In this document: positions 34,384 to 43,786 of the stretch, one piece after another
Layout: every line of letters begins with the position of its first letter
Numbering within the stretch: position 1 is the first letter of the stretch
Origin: Cyanobacteria bacterium FACHB-502
GTDB taxonomy: Bacteria > Cyanobacteriota > Cyanobacteriia > Elainellales > Elainellaceae
DNA length: 64,000 nucleotides
Direction: 5' to 3'
NCBI GenBank assembly: GCA_014695325.1
Contig: JACJNZ010000039.1
Location: forward strand, 1,116,001 to 1,180,000
Position numbers and translations under genes: made by a program
The notes under the pieces: model-generated
Database searches by the model: none
What the model saw: the letters and a program-made list of their open reading frames with translations, nothing else
What the model was told of the DNA's origin: nothing

Positions 34384-35164
34384 GCTCGCTACCCGGACCC
34401 TGAAACATCAGCCAGGAAAGGAAAAAGTTTGTAATAAAGATCGTGAGCAGTGCCGTGACGACTGCCGTTGTGGTCGATTGCCCTACCCCCTTTGCGCCGC
34501 CCGAAGTCGTGAGTCCCCAGCTTGAGCCAATCACGGCAATCAGCGAACCAAAGACGCCGCCTTTGATCATGCCGCTCACCAGATCCCATGGGGTCAAAAA
34601 GTCGCGCACCGAGTTGAGAAAAACTTCGTTCGAGATGTTGTAAAGCGTATCAGCAACCAGCAATCCGCCAATCAGACCTGTCATAAACGAAAGAATGGTG
34701 AGGATTGGCAGCATCAGGCAGCAGGCGACGACTCTGGGAATCACCAGATAGTCGATCGGGTCAGTTTTGAGCATATACAGCGCGTCGATTTGCTCTGTTA
34801 CCTGCATTGCGCCAATTTCAGCCGCAAAGGCAGACCCCACCCGACCCGCCAGAATCACAGCAGTCAGTACCGGAGCCAGTTCTCGCGCCAGCGCGATCGC
34901 CAACACGCCTCCGATCGCCGACCCTGCCCCAAAGCGAATAAACTCGCGAGATACCTGAATCGTAAACACCATACCGACAAAGGCCGCCGTCAGCAGCGCG
35001 ACCAGTACCGAAGCCGGACCGACTGCCACCATTTGATCGATCGTATTACGCCGCTGGACTTTGCCTTTCAGCAAATGAACCACCACCTGCCCGCCCAAGA
35101 GGGTTGCAGCCAGCAGACGTTGGAGCCATCGTCCCAGATCTGTTGTTTGTCCCGTTTGAGTCAA
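34370..35164 (-). CDS. MlaE family ABC transporter permease (Ycf63 type)
   Basis: The 264-residue protein has five to six transmembrane helices and matches the MlaE/YrbE permease family, which moves lipids between membranes together with an MlaF ATPase and MCE protein. Diagnostic segments: VAVGPASVLVALLTAAFVGM, ARELAPVLTAVILAGRVGSA, AEIGAMQVTEQIDAL, and GSSWGLTTSGGAKGVGQ. The plastid homolog is Ycf63, related to the TGD1 lipid importer. ATPase and MCE genes are not in the window. It is first of three same-strand genes with DUF3119 and DUF3086. Confidence 0.93.
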   Translation of the reverse strand: MTQTGQTTDLGRWLQRLLAATLLGGQVVVHLLKGKVQRRNTIDQMVAVGPASVLVALLTAAFVGMVFTIQVSREFIRFGAGSAIGGVLAIALARELAPVLTAVILAGRVGSAFAAEIGAMQVTEQIDALYMLKTDPIDYLVIPRVVACCLMLPILTILSFMTGLIGGLLVADTLYNISNEVFLNSVRDFLTPWDLVSGMIKGGVFGSLIAVIGSSWGLTTSGGAKGVGQSTTTAVVTALLTIFITNFFLSWLMFQGPGSELFNL

Positions 35165-35404
35165 TCTTCTTAATTCCTGTACAGAGCCACCGATCGAGCT
35201 AATTCTTACAGACTATAAAAAAACAGACTGTAAAAAATTGTCATCTTAAACATAACCTATGTCTGTGTGGACAGCGTTTCTTAATAACCATTTAAGATTT
35301 CTGACAGGTGCTCGGAACATCGGCGATCGGCGACTATCTTAGAACTTAAGAAATTGAACATTGAATGCAGAACCTTCCCGTTGTCCGCCACCCCTTCTGC
35401 CGCT

Positions 35405-35701
35405 ATGACTAACATCACTCATCTTTTTCGCTCCTTGGTGCTTACTGCAATCTTTAGCTTTATCGCGCCTGTTGTTCTTACAATCGTTCTGTTTGCGATC
35501 GCACGCGGGTGGGCATACTTGCCCCAGCAGGAGTCGTTAAGCCAGTTCGCAATTGCTCAAATTGCCTACTTTTTGAGTATTTTTGGAAGCGGCAGCCAAG
35601 TCCAGGGTGTTGTATTGATTGGTACTGTTTGTAGCCTGGTGGGTGTCCTATTTAATGCTTACACCCAATACCGATATCAGAACCTCGGGAATTACGAATA
35701 G
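35405..35701 (+). CDS. Small membrane protein, unknown
   Basis: The 98-residue product starts at ATG 35405 (MTNITHLFRSLVLTAIFSFI). It has transmembrane helices at ~10-35 and ~65-85, plus a possible reentrant segment between. It ends with an aromatic, polar tail (YTQYRYQNLGNYE). I recognise no family. It is followed after 130 bp by the coiled-coil protein gene on the same strand. Confidence 0.65.
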   Translation: MTNITHLFRSLVLTAIFSFIAPVVLTIVLFAIARGWAYLPQQESLSQFAIAQIAYFLSIFGSGSQVQGVVLIGTVCSLVGVLFNAYTQYRYQNLGNYE

Positions 35702-35830
35702 CAGCCCCAAATCGCCTGCGATTGACTGTTCCGCTGCATTATTCTTAGAAGAAAGTTTCTGATTAGCTTGATAGAACCCGCATTTCGGCTTAGGTTCTAT
35801 CTAGTATTAAGTTGCATCAGGGTGAGGAAT

Positions 35831-36916
35831 GTGTCAAAGGACTGGACAGGGTCGGTAGAAATCCTGGCAATCGCAATCTCGGTGGTCTGTTTGCTGATTG
35901 CGCTATTTACTCAAGCAGTGATTCCGGCAGTGCTGGGAATGCTGCCCCTTGTGATTGCAGTGGGTTTAAACAGTCGGCATCGTCGCCAGATTGAAGTCTC
36001 CAGGACACAAAGTCAGCTTCGGATCAACCGCCTTGAGCAGGCCTGCGCTGACCAAACGGCATTTGTTAATCGCCTTGCAGGAGCAGCCCCAACCGTGCCG
36101 GGTCAGGAAGCAATTTTGATGCGGATGCGGCGGGCAATGGCAGAATCCTACGCGAAAACTCAGAATCGTCTGATTGCGCTGGAGACAGGCGAAGTCAACA
36201 GTTTACGGCAGGATGTCTCCAGTTTGCGATCGGACTACGAGACCCTTCAGCAAAGGCTGGATGAACTGCCGCAGTTGCTCGATCGGGTGCAGCACATTGA
36301 GCAGTATTTGCACCAGCTTCAGGCACATTTGAACTATTTTTCGCAGCATTTTGCGCCAGCGGCGATCGGCGAAGAGCTTGAAGCACTGAAACACCAGCTC
36401 AGCCAGTTCCCGGAACAATCCTTAAACGAGACTATCAACGAGCTAAGCTCCCGGTTGATTCACACCGAAGCAGCCATTCAAGATCTCAACTGCCGCTTTA
36501 CTGATAGCCTACAGCCAGTTCTCCCGTCGCGAGCAGGAGCCTATGTATCTGAGGAAGTTTATGTACTTCAGATTTTGAGACAAAAGCTTCAGGAGCCAGA
36601 AACCATTTTGCATCCCGATCATAGCGTTGAGCTACCCACAGGGATGGGCGTACAGATGCGATTTGTGAGACTCATCCGGCAATCTGATGCAATCTCAATT
36701 TGTGAGAAACTGGTACGAAACTCGGAATTACAAGTTCCCGCAGCGACGCTCTCCTGGGTCAAAAACCGCTTTACTTCGGGGGTGCGCGACCTGGAAACGG
36801 TCATCTACCGCAACCGCTATGGCAATTCAGATAAATACCTTTTTCTTTATGAGGTAATGCGGCTTGTAGACGATCTGATTGCCGAATTTGATGCCGTCCA
36901 GGTGAGTGAGCTTTAG
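35831..36916 (+). CDS. Membrane-anchored coiled-coil protein, unknown
   Basis: About 361 residues from GTG 35831, preceded by GTGAGGAAT. Two N-terminal transmembrane helices (VEILAIAISVVCLLIALFTQ and VIPAVLGMLPLVIAVGL) are followed by a long heptad-containing cytoplasmic region (~60-230) and a C-terminal globular part (~240-361) with WVKNRFTSGVRDLETVIYRN. The layout resembles a membrane-tethered scaffold. The TTG at 35768 would add 21 residues that look non-coding. No function can be assigned. Confidence 0.75.
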   Translation: MSKDWTGSVEILAIAISVVCLLIALFTQAVIPAVLGMLPLVIAVGLNSRHRRQIEVSRTQSQLRINRLEQACADQTAFVNRLAGAAPTVPGQEAILMRMRRAMAESYAKTQNRLIALETGEVNSLRQDVSSLRSDYETLQQRLDELPQLLDRVQHIEQYLHQLQAHLNYFSQHFAPAAIGEELEALKHQLSQFPEQSLNETINELSSRLIHTEAAIQDLNCRFTDSLQPVLPSRAGAYVSEEVYVLQILRQKLQEPETILHPDHSVELPTGMGVQMRFVRLIRQSDAISICEKLVRNSELQVPAATLSWVKNRFTSGVRDLETVIYRNRYGNSDKYLFLYEVMRLVDDLIAEFDAVQVSEL

Positions 36917-36967
36917 GCTGGGTTCACCTGATTCAGCAAATTCTTTTAACCCTGCGCCTTCTTTGCC

Positions 36968-38188
36968 ATGCGTCTCCTTTGTATTAGTAACGGACACGGG
37001 GAAGACACGATCGCGCTGCGAATTGTGCAAGCACTCCAGCAGCAGTGCACCGCGATCGAAATAGCCGCACTGCCGATCGTCGGAGCAGGACGAGCCTACC
37101 AGCAGCAGGGCATTCCGATTGTGGGAGCCGTGAAGCCGATGCCCTCAGGCGGATTTGTCTACATGGATGGGCGGCAGCTCGTAAGGGATTTACGAGGCGG
37201 ACTGGTACAGCTCACCCGCACTCAACTTCAGACCGTGCGATCGTGGGCAAAACAGGGCGGCGTCATTCTGGCAGTAGGAGACATTGTGCCCCTCTTGTTT
37301 GCCTGGTGGAGTGGTGCGCCCTATGCTTTCGTGGGCACGGCGAAATCTGAATACTATTTGCGGGATGAACATGGGTTGCTGCCCCGGCGATCGTGGTTTG
37401 AGCAGCTCGAAAGCTGGTCGGGGTCGGTGTACTTGCCCTGGGAACGATGGCTGATGAGCCGTCCGCGCTGTCGGGCTGTGTTTCCCCGCGATCGAATCAC
37501 GACGAACTTTTTGCAGCAATGGCAGATTCGCGCCTTCGATATGGGCAATCCAATGATGGATGGCCTGGAGCCGAGCGGTGATTCCTTTCTGCCGTCAATG
37601 GAGCCGTCGATGGAGCCGCCGCCGATGACCGTTGCCCTGCTGCCCGGCTCACGGATTCCTGAAGCGTATGACAACTGGAATCTGATTGTGGAGTCTGCGA
37701 CTGCCCTGCAAAAGATGATGCCCGATCGATCCCTGCTATTTGTGGCGGCGATCGCTCCGGGGCTAGATCTGACCCAGTTTCAGCAAACGCTCCGCGTCCA
37801 GGGCTGGCGGCAGCAAACAGATGAATCTTATGGACAAACCAATGCGCGGCTGGTGCTAACCCCTGCGTTTAACAACTGCCTGCATCAGGCAGATTTAGGC
37901 ATCGCAATGGCAGGAACGGGAACTGAACAGCTTGCAGGCTTGGGTAAACCCGTGATTACGCTGCCCGGAAAGGGACCCCAGTTCACACCTGCCTTTGCCG
38001 AAGCTCAAACCCGATTGCTGGGCTGCTCGGTTACGCTGGTCAACCAGCCGCACCTCGTTCCATCTGCGGTCAAGGCGTTGCTCAATGACCCCGATCGCCT
38101 GTATCAGATTCAGCAAAACGGGCAGCAGCGCATGGGAACGAGTGGAGCAGCTCAGCGAATCGCAGCCCATCTTCTGAACGCGTTTTAG
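36968..38188 (+). CDS. Lipid-A-disaccharide synthase-related protein
   Basis: The 406-residue protein belongs to the LpxB-related group found in cyanobacteria. It has a GT-B glycosyltransferase fold: N-terminal RLLCISNGHGEDTIALRIVQ, a middle FVGTAKSEYYL and VFPRDRITTNFL, MGNPMMDGL at the domain junction, and a C-terminal donor-binding region TVALLPGSRIPEAYDNW and LGIAMAGTGTEQLAGLGKPV. It resembles TIGR03492. Cyanobacteria also have a canonical LpxB, so this relative may build another glycolipid; that is inference. Confidence 0.88.
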   Translation: MRLLCISNGHGEDTIALRIVQALQQQCTAIEIAALPIVGAGRAYQQQGIPIVGAVKPMPSGGFVYMDGRQLVRDLRGGLVQLTRTQLQTVRSWAKQGGVILAVGDIVPLLFAWWSGAPYAFVGTAKSEYYLRDEHGLLPRRSWFEQLESWSGSVYLPWERWLMSRPRCRAVFPRDRITTNFLQQWQIRAFDMGNPMMDGLEPSGDSFLPSMEPSMEPPPMTVALLPGSRIPEAYDNWNLIVESATALQKMMPDRSLLFVAAIAPGLDLTQFQQTLRVQGWRQQTDESYGQTNARLVLTPAFNNCLHQADLGIAMAGTGTEQLAGLGKPVITLPGKGPQFTPAFAEAQTRLLGCSVTLVNQPHLVPSAVKALLNDPDRLYQIQQNGQQRMGTSGAAQRIAAHLLNAF

Positions 38189-38817
38189 CGGAAAGTAGTC
38201 CTGGCTACAATCCCTAAAAATCATTACGTTCAGGGATAGTTACACAGCTTTAACTTATAGTCAAAAGGTTTCATGATCAAAAGGTTTCATGATCAATAAG
38301 GCTCCTGATATTGCTTCTCCCAGTGAGGGCACAAAATTAGGACAATTCAAGTCAAGACAAATTCAGATCAAGATAAACTCAGGTTAGGACAGAGAGGTAC
38401 GGGGTAGTGATCCTGTACCAGAGTTTTGCCTTTCCTGAAGAGCGGCTTAAATCATAAACTGCATCAGCCTCGCAGCGATCGGCATCAGCAAAAGGGTGTT
38501 TAGGAAACGGATAATCTCTTTGTTAATCTATTAAGAGACGGTTGAGAGAATAGCTTCACTGGAAGTTCAACGCAACCCATGCTTTGCCAATATGTTAGGC
38601 TTCGATGTCGTGCACCTACCTCCTTGCTCATCTACCCGTTCCAGAGGCTAGCGGCAAAGCATACTATCGCTGACGTGACAAGCATTAGTCAGGGTAATGA
38701 TCAATTGAGATTGAGTATTGAGCATCGATTGAGCAGCGAGCAATCAAGGCTGGCAGGATTTGGTAGAACTACCTGCGCCAGTCAGGATGCATCAAGTTTA
38801 TCCATGAGGTGAGTCAC
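38189..38817. other. 630-bp intergenic region with small repeats
   Basis: No convincing gene is present; a 77-codon plus frame at 38579-38812 has no recognisable features. It contains a 16-bp duplication at 38261-38292, a GTACGGGG...TGTACC inverted repeat near 38398-38422, and ATGCTTTGCC at ~38579 mirrored by GGCAAAGCAT at ~38653, which could fold into a long leader structure upstream of the pentapeptide gene. Confidence 0.5.
38261..38292. repeat. Perfect 16-bp tandem duplication
   Basis: TCAAAAGGTTTCATGA occurs twice head to tail downstream of the LpxB-like gene. Confidence 0.9.
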
Positions 38818-39780
38818 ATGGTAGAAGCAGATGAAATTGTAAGACTATATCAGCAGGGCGAACGCAACTTTAGCAGGCTCAATCTGAGTGGACTGTCGTT
38901 CCAGGGACAGGATTTGTCGGGCGCAGATTTCACTCAGGCAAACTTACGCGGCACCACTTTTCGGCGATCAGTGCTGCGGGGCGCCAATTTTGCAGGAGCC
39001 AGAATCGGGTTACGGTTGCGCGGCAAAATCTTACTGACGCTGGGTTTGCTGGTGCTAGCAGCTCTGCTAGGCATTGGAGCAGGCATTATGGGAACGATCG
39101 TCAATCTCGAGATCCGTGTTCATACGACCCGATTTGAAGAAATCATTGCAGGTTGGACAACGCTGCTGCTGCTGATTGGCTATACGTTTGTTTCAACGCG
39201 GCACGGGTTAAAGGCAGGCTTCAGTCTGTTTCTGATTGCCTTTGCGGTGGCGGTTTCGGTGGCGGCGACTGGACCCCTGATCGCAACTCTGATCAACCCA
39301 ATCGCCTTCTCGATTGCCTTTGCGATTGCAAACGCGATCACGATCGTTCTCACCGTCTTAGCCGCAACTGTGACGGCAACGGTGCTAGCGACTGGGGGAT
39401 GGGCGGCGATCGGGATGGGGTCTGCGGCTCTGATTATTGCGGTGTTTATCCTGGGGTTTGCCTCTACCGTTGCTATCACTCACATCGTTGCCTCGATCGT
39501 GGCGGTTGTGCCTTGCGTTCTAATGCTGACAGGCTATCAGTGCTGGCGTGCTCTGAAGGGTGACGGACAACATTCAATGATTCGCCAAGCCGTAACAGCT
39601 CTGACGGTTCAGTGGGGAACAAGCTTTCAATCTGCTGATCTCACCGATGCCAGTTTCACCGGAACCCGATTGCACAACGCAAACTTCGATAATGCCATTC
39701 TGACGCGCACCTGCTGGGCAAATGGGGCACGCACCGCATCTATCCACGCGATCGGCAGTCCTTTTGCCTTCCTGGGCTAG
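38818..39780 (+). CDS. Pentapeptide-repeat protein interrupted by a membrane domain
   Basis: Start ATG 38818 has GAGGTGAGTCAC upstream; a GTG at 38809 is less likely. Residues ~20-60 form pentapeptide repeats of A(D/N)LXX type (NLSGLSFQGQDLSGADFTQA, NLRGTTFRRSVLRGANFAGA). Residues ~70-245 contain about five transmembrane helices rich in Ala, Ile and Thr. Residues ~255-300 resume pentapeptide repeats (ADLTDASFTGTRLHNANFDN). The repeats would form a right-handed beta-helix on one side of the membrane, assembled from both ends of the chain. Function unknown; pentapeptide proteins are abundant in cyanobacteria. Confidence 0.85.
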   Translation: MVEADEIVRLYQQGERNFSRLNLSGLSFQGQDLSGADFTQANLRGTTFRRSVLRGANFAGARIGLRLRGKILLTLGLLVLAALLGIGAGIMGTIVNLEIRVHTTRFEEIIAGWTTLLLLIGYTFVSTRHGLKAGFSLFLIAFAVAVSVAATGPLIATLINPIAFSIAFAIANAITIVLTVLAATVTATVLATGGWAAIGMGSAALIIAVFILGFASTVAITHIVASIVAVVPCVLMLTGYQCWRALKGDGQHSMIRQAVTALTVQWGTSFQSADLTDASFTGTRLHNANFDNAILTRTCWANGARTASIHAIGSPFAFLG

Positions 39781-39946
39781 GCAGAACGCGAACTTTACTC
39801 TTTCTAGCGGAACTTCTACATAAATTTTGTGCATTAATTGTTTACTCTTTGTTTAATTAACGCGCCTATAATGAGCTTAGATTCAGCTATAGCTGGATAA
39901 ACCTCAGCACAAAATCATTGTGGGTAGGAGTAACGACCGCCATTAA

Positions 39947-40252
39947 TTGGTTTCCATCATTAGATTAGTTACGGCGATCGATTATGGGAATTGGTCACCA
40001 TTACGCGTTCCACCCCAGGCAGCGCATCCTCAGATTCCGGTGGAATCCACAGACGACTACCTGCGGCAATTAGGGATCAATCCTGCAAACATCAAAATTG
40101 ATATTCAGTCCGAAACGCCGGAAGAGCGTCGATCGTGCCTGCGACGAGAAGAGCGCAAGGCACAGGCTGATTTAATCAAAGAGCTTCTGCTGTACGCGGT
40201 AGGAGTTCTTTTAGTGGGTGCACTAATAATTGGGTGCACTAATAATTATTAG
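39947..40252 (+). CDS. Small membrane-anchored protein, unknown
   Basis: The reading frame runs from TTG 39947, but the start is uncertain; a GTG at 40040 (MESTDDYLRQLG) would give a 70-residue product. The convincing part is STDDYLRQLGINPANIKIDI, a charged segment (EERRSCLRREERKAQADLIK) and a C-terminal transmembrane helix (LLLYAVGVLLVGALIIG). A 16-bp duplication lies inside the C-terminal codons. It is followed after one base by another tiny membrane gene. Confidence 0.6.
   Translation: MVSIIRLVTAIDYGNWSPLRVPPQAAHPQIPVESTDDYLRQLGINPANIKIDIQSETPEERRSCLRREERKAQADLIKELLLYAVGVLLVGALIIGCTNNY
40216..40247. repeat. Perfect 16-bp duplication inside a small gene's end
   Basis: GGGTGCACTAATAATT is repeated twice exactly. 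It encodes the last residues of the small membrane protein, so one copy has altered that protein's C-terminus and stop. Confidence 0.9.
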
Positions 40253-40253
40253 C

Positions 40254-40379
40254 GTGACAGTTTTCCTCAACAAGAAATATTCTCAGGAATGGCAGGACTG
40301 GGCGCGATCGACCCTGACAGCAACGTTGACGGCTGTAGTAGGCTACATTTTTGGTAAAAGCAGCGCAGCGAGCGAGTAG
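40254..40379 (+). CDS. 41-aa single-span membrane protein
   Basis: A GTG one base after the previous stop opens a frame reading MTVFLNKKYSQEWQDWARST, then LTATLTAVVGYIFGKSSAAS E and stop. The hydrophobic segment with Gly/Tyr and the amphipathic start look like a genuine mini-protein, and the spacing indicates coupling to the preceding gene. It was identified only from frame and composition. Confidence 0.55.
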   Translation: MTVFLNKKYSQEWQDWARSTLTATLTAVVGYIFGKSSAASE

Positions 40380-40506
40380 TAGCTCGGTTTGTGCCTGAAT
40401 TCACTTACCGTTCTGCAAACCGTTTCCTTCTTTTTGTTGCAGATTTTATTGCAGATAGAGAAATTGATAGGATTACAGAGAAATCAGCAACAATTTAGAG
40501 AGAATG

Positions 40507-41529
40507 CTACTTTAGCAACAGTTCTCCGGTTCCAGAAACCACTTCGCCGATCGCCCAGGCAGACACCTGCTGCGCATGAAAATGCTCCAAAGTGCGATCG
40601 ACTTGATCGGGCAATACCAACACCACAAAGCCAATTCCCATATTGAACGTGTTAAACATTTCCAGGCGATCGACCTGCCCCTGCGTTGCCAGCCATTCAA
40701 AAATCGGCGGAACCGTCCAACTCTGAGCATTCACCTGGATCGACTGATTGGCTCCCAGGCAGCGCGGTAAATTTTCCGGCAGCCCGCCACCCGTGATATG
40801 CGCCATGCCGTGAATCTCCAGCCCCGATCGCAGCGCAGCTAAAACGGGCTTGACATATATCTGGGTGGGGGTCAGCAGTTCCTCGCCGAGGGTTTTGCCT
40901 TGCAGAATGGCGGGGCGATCGACCAGCGATTGTCCGCTCGTTTCAATAATTTTTCGCACCAAACTGAAGCCGTTGCTGTGAACCCCTTGGCTGGCTAGAC
41001 CGATCGCGATATCACCGACCTGAACCTGCGACCCGTTCAAAATTCGACTTTTCTCCACAACGCCCACACAAAAGCCTGCCAGGTCATATTCCCCCGGCTG
41101 ATAAAACCCTGGCATTTCTGCCGTTTCGCCCCCCAACAGCGCACACCCCGCCTGCTGACAGCCTTCGGTGATTCCCGCGACGACTTCTGTCAACTGATCG
41201 CCGTTCAGCTTTCCGGTCGCCAAATAGTCGAGGAAAAACAGCGGTTCTGCGCCAGAAGTAAGCACGTCGTTCACGCACATTGCTACCAGATCGATCCCGA
41301 CCGTGTTGTGACGATCGCCCTGCTGCGCCAGTTTAAGCTTTGTGCCCACACCGTCGGTTCCAGAGACTAAGACGGGCTGCTGATAGCCGCTGGGCAGCTC
41401 GAAAAAGCCGCTAAACCCGCCCAAGCCACTGAGCACTTCGGGGCGAAAGGTGCGCTCGACCATTGTGCGAATCTGCTGCACAAATGCCCGCCCTGCTTCT
41501 ACGTCAACCCCTGCCTGTCGATAGTCCAT
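40507..41529 (-). CDS. purM: Phosphoribosylformylglycinamidine cyclo-ligase
   Basis: It is the fifth step of purine synthesis, closing FGAM to AIR with ATP. The 340-residue protein shows the usual marks: [13 protein letters not shown] start, [24 protein letters not shown]-like stretch, [27 protein letters not shown], and [14 protein letters not shown]. Length is normal. It stands alone with a ~70-bp gap to the PP2C gene upstream. Confidence 0.97.
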   Translation of the reverse strand: MDYRQAGVDVEAGRAFVQQIRTMVERTFRPEVLSGLGGFSGFFELPSGYQQPVLVSGTDGVGTKLKLAQQGDRHNTVGIDLVAMCVNDVLTSGAEPLFFLDYLATGKLNGDQLTEVVAGITEGCQQAGCALLGGETAEMPGFYQPGEYDLAGFCVGVVEKSRILNGSQVQVGDIAIGLASQGVHSNGFSLVRKIIETSGQSLVDRPAILQGKTLGEELLTPTQIYVKPVLAALRSGLEIHGMAHITGGGLPENLPRCLGANQSIQVNAQSWTVPPIFEWLATQGQVDRLEMFNTFNMGIGFVVLVLPDQVDRTLEHFHAQQVSAWAIGEVVSGTGELLLK

Positions 41530-41598
41530 TATTTACTTGCTCGCCTGTCTTGCAGAAGATCCTATCTTGCAGAAGATATTGTACTGGCGATCGGTGAC

Positions 41599-43542
41599 TC
41601 ATTCCCGATTGGTAGGAATGACCCGCTCGATCGTCTGCTGGAATCCGATTGGATCAGCCGTGCGCCAGATTCCGACCCCGATTGCCGCCGCAGTCACCAG
41701 GGTAGCCACCAGCCCGATCGCAATCGCCCAGGGACGGGGAGCAGATTTTTCTGACGAAGGAGCCGGGTCAGCATATTCGTCGTAGAGCAGTGCCCTAGAG
41801 GATTCGGTTAAGTCAGTTTCGGGTGTAGCGTCTGAAGTGACAGGCTGAGGCTCGATCGCAGGACGCGGTTCGTAGAGCTGAATCGCAGGATTGATCTGAC
41901 AGTGCATTAAAACGATCGAGGCATTGTCGTGTCCGTTTTGCTCATTAGCGATCGTGATCCAGGATTCGACGGCAGATTCGAGGGTCATTTTGCCGCGCAT
42001 CACTTCTTGAGTAATCGCGTTCCAGGATTGCTCAACTCGCTGATGATCGCTCAGCCCATCGGAACACAGCAGCAGCAGGCTGTCTTCTTCCACCACAAAT
42101 CGCCGGACGGTAATTTGCAGCGTATCTGCGCCGCGTGTGCCGATCGCCTGAACCAAGGCTGCTGCATCCGATCGCTGCCGTGCTTCTCGATAAAGACTGC
42201 GCCCCAGGCGAACCTCTCGCACCGCCACATCATCATCCGTGGTCAACCGCAAACAGGACTGCGAATTCAGCCAATAGGCGCGGCTATCCCCCACATGAAC
42301 GATATAAAGCTCATGGGAATTACTGCCGGTGGGAAGCTTTTGCGGAACTTGCAGTGCCATCACCAGCGTTGTACCCATGCGCTGCCGCATCGATCGCCCC
42401 TGAACGTCGTTTTGGGCAGCAATCTGGTTGTTCACGATTCGCACCACTTCGATAAGCTGCTGAGCGATCACCGTGGGCGACACGACTTCTGTTTGTTCGG
42501 CAATTTCGGCAAAGAACGCCCGTAGCAGAGACTTGAGCGATCGTAAGGCAAGCTGGCTGGCAACCTCACCGCCTTCGTGTCCGCCTACCCCGTCACAGAC
42601 GATCGCCGTATAAGGCATCAGTCCATCGTTGGTGAGCAACTGAAACTGATCGGGATAGCAGGTATCTTCGTTGTGGGTGCGCTGAGGTCCGGTATGGGTG
42701 GCTCCGGCGATCGTCAGTTTAAGCGGAAGTTGCGCCGCCTGTTCCAGCAAGAGGGTGTTGAGCTGATGGGCGATCGTCTGAAATTCATGCTGCTCTGCCG
42801 GAGTGGCCAGGGTCTGCATTTGCTGACAGAGCGCCTGTAGGAATTCCCTGATTTCTGGCTGTGCCGCGTCTGCCCAGGGCTGCCAGAACTGTCCCAAATC
42901 TACCAGAGTGGGCGCATGGATTGGAGCGTTTAAGGGAGAATCTAAATCCGGGGATTCAATATCCGGGGATTCGGTGACGGCAAGGGCAATCTCATCCGCA
43001 ATTAGCTCTCTCAGCCGAACTCGCCAACCCTCAACTCGCAAATTTTCCACCATCAGCAAACTGCGCGTCATGCCCTCGCGCTGGAGCGGCTGCCACAGAT
43101 CCAATAACTGCCAGAGCCAGTACAACTGACGCACCGGACTTGCACTCGACCAGAGAGATGCCAAAGTAGGCAGCAGTACGCCATCTGCCGTCATTGGCGC
43201 ATTCTCTAGCAGCAAAATCGGCGGCGCGGTTTGACCCTGAGCATACAAGTCATACAGCCCGGGCAGATGCAGGCGATCGGTATAGAGGTGCAGGTAGGGC
43301 AGAGCCGCATCCGGCAAATTCAAGGACGCATCCGGCAACTGAGCAGGCTGAGTATCGAGCCAGATTCGGGGACTGATCACTGCATATCGACCGCCCACGA
43401 TCGCTCCCACCGGAATTTGATCTGCGTTTGCGCCCACTGCCCAGAGATACTGACGCACTATTGGCGCATTGCACTGCTCGCATTGCCGATCGGTGAGCTT
43501 TGCAGGATGACGGCACTCTGGATTTGGACACTGAATTTGCAT
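41599..43542 (-). CDS. PP2C-type serine/threonine phosphatase with zinc ribbon and membrane tail
   Basis: About 647 residues from ATG 43542; further in-frame ATGs at 43551 and 43563 come from a small ATGCAGAC repeat. N-terminal QCPNPECRH and RQCEQCNAPI form a zinc ribbon. Residues ~50-275 are a poorly conserved domain where cyanobacterial relatives often carry a degenerate kinase-like region. The PP2C domain follows with THNEDTCY, CDGVGGHEGGEVAS, MGTTLVMAL, HVGDSRAY, CSDGLSDH and GHDNASIVL, so metal ligands are present. A Pro/Ser linker and one C-terminal transmembrane helix (WAIAIGLVATLVTAAAIGVG) anchor it. Protein targets are unknown. Confidence 0.92.
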   Translation of the reverse strand: MQIQCPNPECRHPAKLTDRQCEQCNAPIVRQYLWAVGANADQIPVGAIVGGRYAVISPRIWLDTQPAQLPDASLNLPDAALPYLHLYTDRLHLPGLYDLYAQGQTAPPILLLENAPMTADGVLLPTLASLWSSASPVRQLYWLWQLLDLWQPLQREGMTRSLLMVENLRVEGWRVRLRELIADEIALAVTESPDIESPDLDSPLNAPIHAPTLVDLGQFWQPWADAAQPEIREFLQALCQQMQTLATPAEQHEFQTIAHQLNTLLLEQAAQLPLKLTIAGATHTGPQRTHNEDTCYPDQFQLLTNDGLMPYTAIVCDGVGGHEGGEVASQLALRSLKSLLRAFFAEIAEQTEVVSPTVIAQQLIEVVRIVNNQIAAQNDVQGRSMRQRMGTTLVMALQVPQKLPTGSNSHELYIVHVGDSRAYWLNSQSCLRLTTDDDVAVREVRLGRSLYREARQRSDAAALVQAIGTRGADTLQITVRRFVVEEDSLLLLCSDGLSDHQRVEQSWNAITQEVMRGKMTLESAVESWITIANEQNGHDNASIVLMHCQINPAIQLYEPRPAIEPQPVTSDATPETDLTESSRALLYDEYADPAPSSEKSAPRPWAIAIGLVATLVTAAAIGVGIWRTADPIGFQQTIERVIPTNRE

Positions 43543-43786
43543 GGTCTGCATAATCGTCTGCATAACAGCACTGCTCACGGCGACACGAACTGAAACCCTG
43601 AAACTGAATCCTGACTCCCCCCTAAGGGTAAGCTGACTGGGCAGCAAAAGAACGGACAAGCTAGGATAGATTCGTTCTTGTATATCGTGTGATCTCTACT
43701 CTGGCAAGCTTCTTCCGAAATAATTCTTGATCTTTCTGTCAGAAGCGGGGTTGAACGATCGCCTTACCTAAGGGAATTTTGGGGAT

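Noticed and set aside
38579-38812. 77-codon plus-strand frame before the pentapeptide gene
   Set aside because: No start context, no domain; overlaps inverted repeats and the real gene's ribosome binding region.
41929-42525. 198-codon plus-strand frame
   Set aside because: Antisense to the PP2C domain with all metal-binding motifs on the other strand.
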